A program made the translations under genes and the position numbers. From Sulfuritalea sp. (GTDB taxonomy: Bacteria > Pseudomonadota > Gammaproteobacteria > Burkholderiales > Rhodocyclaceae): a stretch of DNA of 6,752 nt. The DNA is taken from positions 1 to 6,752 of the forward strand of contig JAIPCS010000178.1 in NCBI GenBank assembly GCA_021738105.1, given 5' to 3'. This document shows, piece after piece, positions 5,997-6,752 of this stretch; position 1 is the stretch's first letter, and each line of letters opens with the position of its first letter. Under the pieces are notes generated by a model that did no database searches, had not been told where the DNA came from, and saw nothing but the letters and a program-made list of their open reading frames with translations.

Positions 5997-6752
5997 ATGG
6001 ACCCATCCAGTAGACCCAGTCTGATCGAGCGGCTTTCCGCGCTTCTGATGCGCGAACCCGAAGACCGCGAACAACTTCTTGCACTGCTCCACGGCGCTTT
6101 CGAGCGCCATTTGATGGATGCCGACGCATTGTCGATTATCGAAGGCGCGCTTTCCGTGGCCGACATGGCGGTGCGCGACATCATGGTGCCGCGCGCGCAG
6201 ATGGACGTGGTGGACATCAAGGAATCTCCCGAACAGATCGTCGAGGTTGTTCTCGACACCGCGCACTCCCGCTTTCCCGTCATCGGAGACAGCAAGGACG
6301 ACGTACTTGGAATTCTGCTGGCCAAAGACTTGCTGCGTTACTTTGCAGGCAAGGAATTCGACCTGCGTGACACCTTGCGACCCGCGATTTTTGTTCCGGA
6401 ATCGAAACGGCTGAACGTGCTGCTCAGAGAATTCAGGGCCTCACGCAATCATATGGCGATCGTCGTCGACGAATATGGCGGTGTAGCCGGGCTGGTCACC
6501 ATCGAGGACGTACTGGAGCAGATTGTCGGCGACATCGAAGATGAGTACGACTTTGACGAAACTGAAGACAACATCGTCAAGGACAACACCGGCCGCTTCC
6601 GGGTCAAGGCCCTGACCGAAATCGCTGACATCAATGCAGCCTTCAGCACCGAATTCTCGGATGAGCATTTCGATACCATCGGCGGCTTGGTGATCCATCA
6701 CCTCGGACGTCTGCCCAAGCGCAACGAAATCGTCAACGTTGATGGCCTGCGA
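5997..6752 (+). CDS. corC: CorC/HlyC-family CBS-domain protein, 3' end cut by window
   Basis: Incomplete gene: 252 codons are open to the window edge with no stop, against about 290 residues in E. coli CorC (YbeX). The family was named from an effect on magnesium/cobalt efflux through CorA; the direct function is still debated. The N-terminus (MDPSSRPSLIERLSALL) is followed by a linker region ending MLTV-like in relatives and seen here as SIIEGALSVADMAVRDIMVP (residues 46-65), the entry to a pair of CBS domains (about 60-120 and 127-183). These contain DTAHSRFPV (87-95), GILLAKDLL (105-113), AIVVDEYGGVAGLVTIEDVL (154-173) and EQIVGDIEDEYD (174-185). The start of the C-terminal transporter-associated CorC_HlyC domain is present (about 198-252, with FDTIGGLVIHHLGRLP). 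The start lies 2 bases after the ybeY stop, as in the conserved ybeZ-ybeY-ybeX order. lnt usually follows, outside the window. Confidence 0.95.
   Translation, partial: MDPSSRPSLIERLSALLMREPEDREQLLALLHGAFERHLMDADALSIIEGALSVADMAVRDIMVPRAQMDVVDIKESPEQIVEVVLDTAHSRFPVIGDSKDDVLGILLAKDLLRYFAGKEFDLRDTLRPAIFVPESKRLNVLLREFRASRNHMAIVVDEYGGVAGLVTIEDVLEQIVGDIEDEYDFDETEDNIVKDNTGRFRVKALTEIADINAAFSTEFSDEHFDTIGGLVIHHLGRLPKRNEIVNVDGLR

Noticed and set aside
5771..6325. Minus-strand ORF of 184 codons opposite ybeY and corC
   Set aside because: It is a serine/arginine-rich antisense shadow of two recognised genes.
6118..6414. Plus-strand ORF of 98 codons within corC
   Set aside because: It is out of frame with corC, whose own frame carries clear CBS-domain motifs to the window edge.

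Overview
The window is a chromosomal housekeeping segment of a proteobacterium. The genes miaB, phoH-like (ybeZ), ybeY and corC (ybeX) lie in that order on one strand, an arrangement typical of beta- and gammaproteobacteria. The flavour of the proteins, especially the N-terminal part of the PhoH-like protein, suggests a betaproteobacterium. This is inference from remembered family members, not a search. DNA composition looks moderately GC-rich and even throughout. I see no insertion sequence, phage gene, CRISPR array, tRNA or rRNA.

Left part, minus strand (read right to left): queC (3048-2368), a YeeE/YedE-family membrane transporter (2261-1143), then the ribosomal protein pair rplM (851-423) and rpsI (413-21). 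rplM-rpsI has its own recognisable sigma-70 promoter (TTGACA, 18-base spacer, TAGAAT) and a roughly 80-base leader that can form a hairpin. The 291 bases between the transporter and rplM hold this promoter and leader and no convincing gene.

Right part, plus strand: miaB (3184-4536), the PhoH-like ATPase (conserved from about 4600 to 5561), ybeY (5530-5994) and corC (5997 to the window edge, incomplete). The last three overlap or nearly abut, so they look translationally coupled. queC and miaB diverge from a 135-base intergenic region that holds a TATAAT box and a perfect 7+7 base inverted repeat.

The theme is translation. L13 and S9 build the ribosome. QueC makes the preQ0 base for queuosine at tRNA position 34. 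MiaB thiomethylates A37. YbeY processes and checks rRNA, with the PhoH-like protein as its usual neighbour. The membrane transporter (possible thiosulfate or other sulfur-compound uptake) and CorC (membrane/ion-homeostasis family) are the exceptions.

I found no clear new system. The best leads are the PhoH-like gene, which has no ATG, GTG or TTG start after the miaB stop, the inverted repeat between queC and miaB, and the transporter's missing cysteine in its second repeat.
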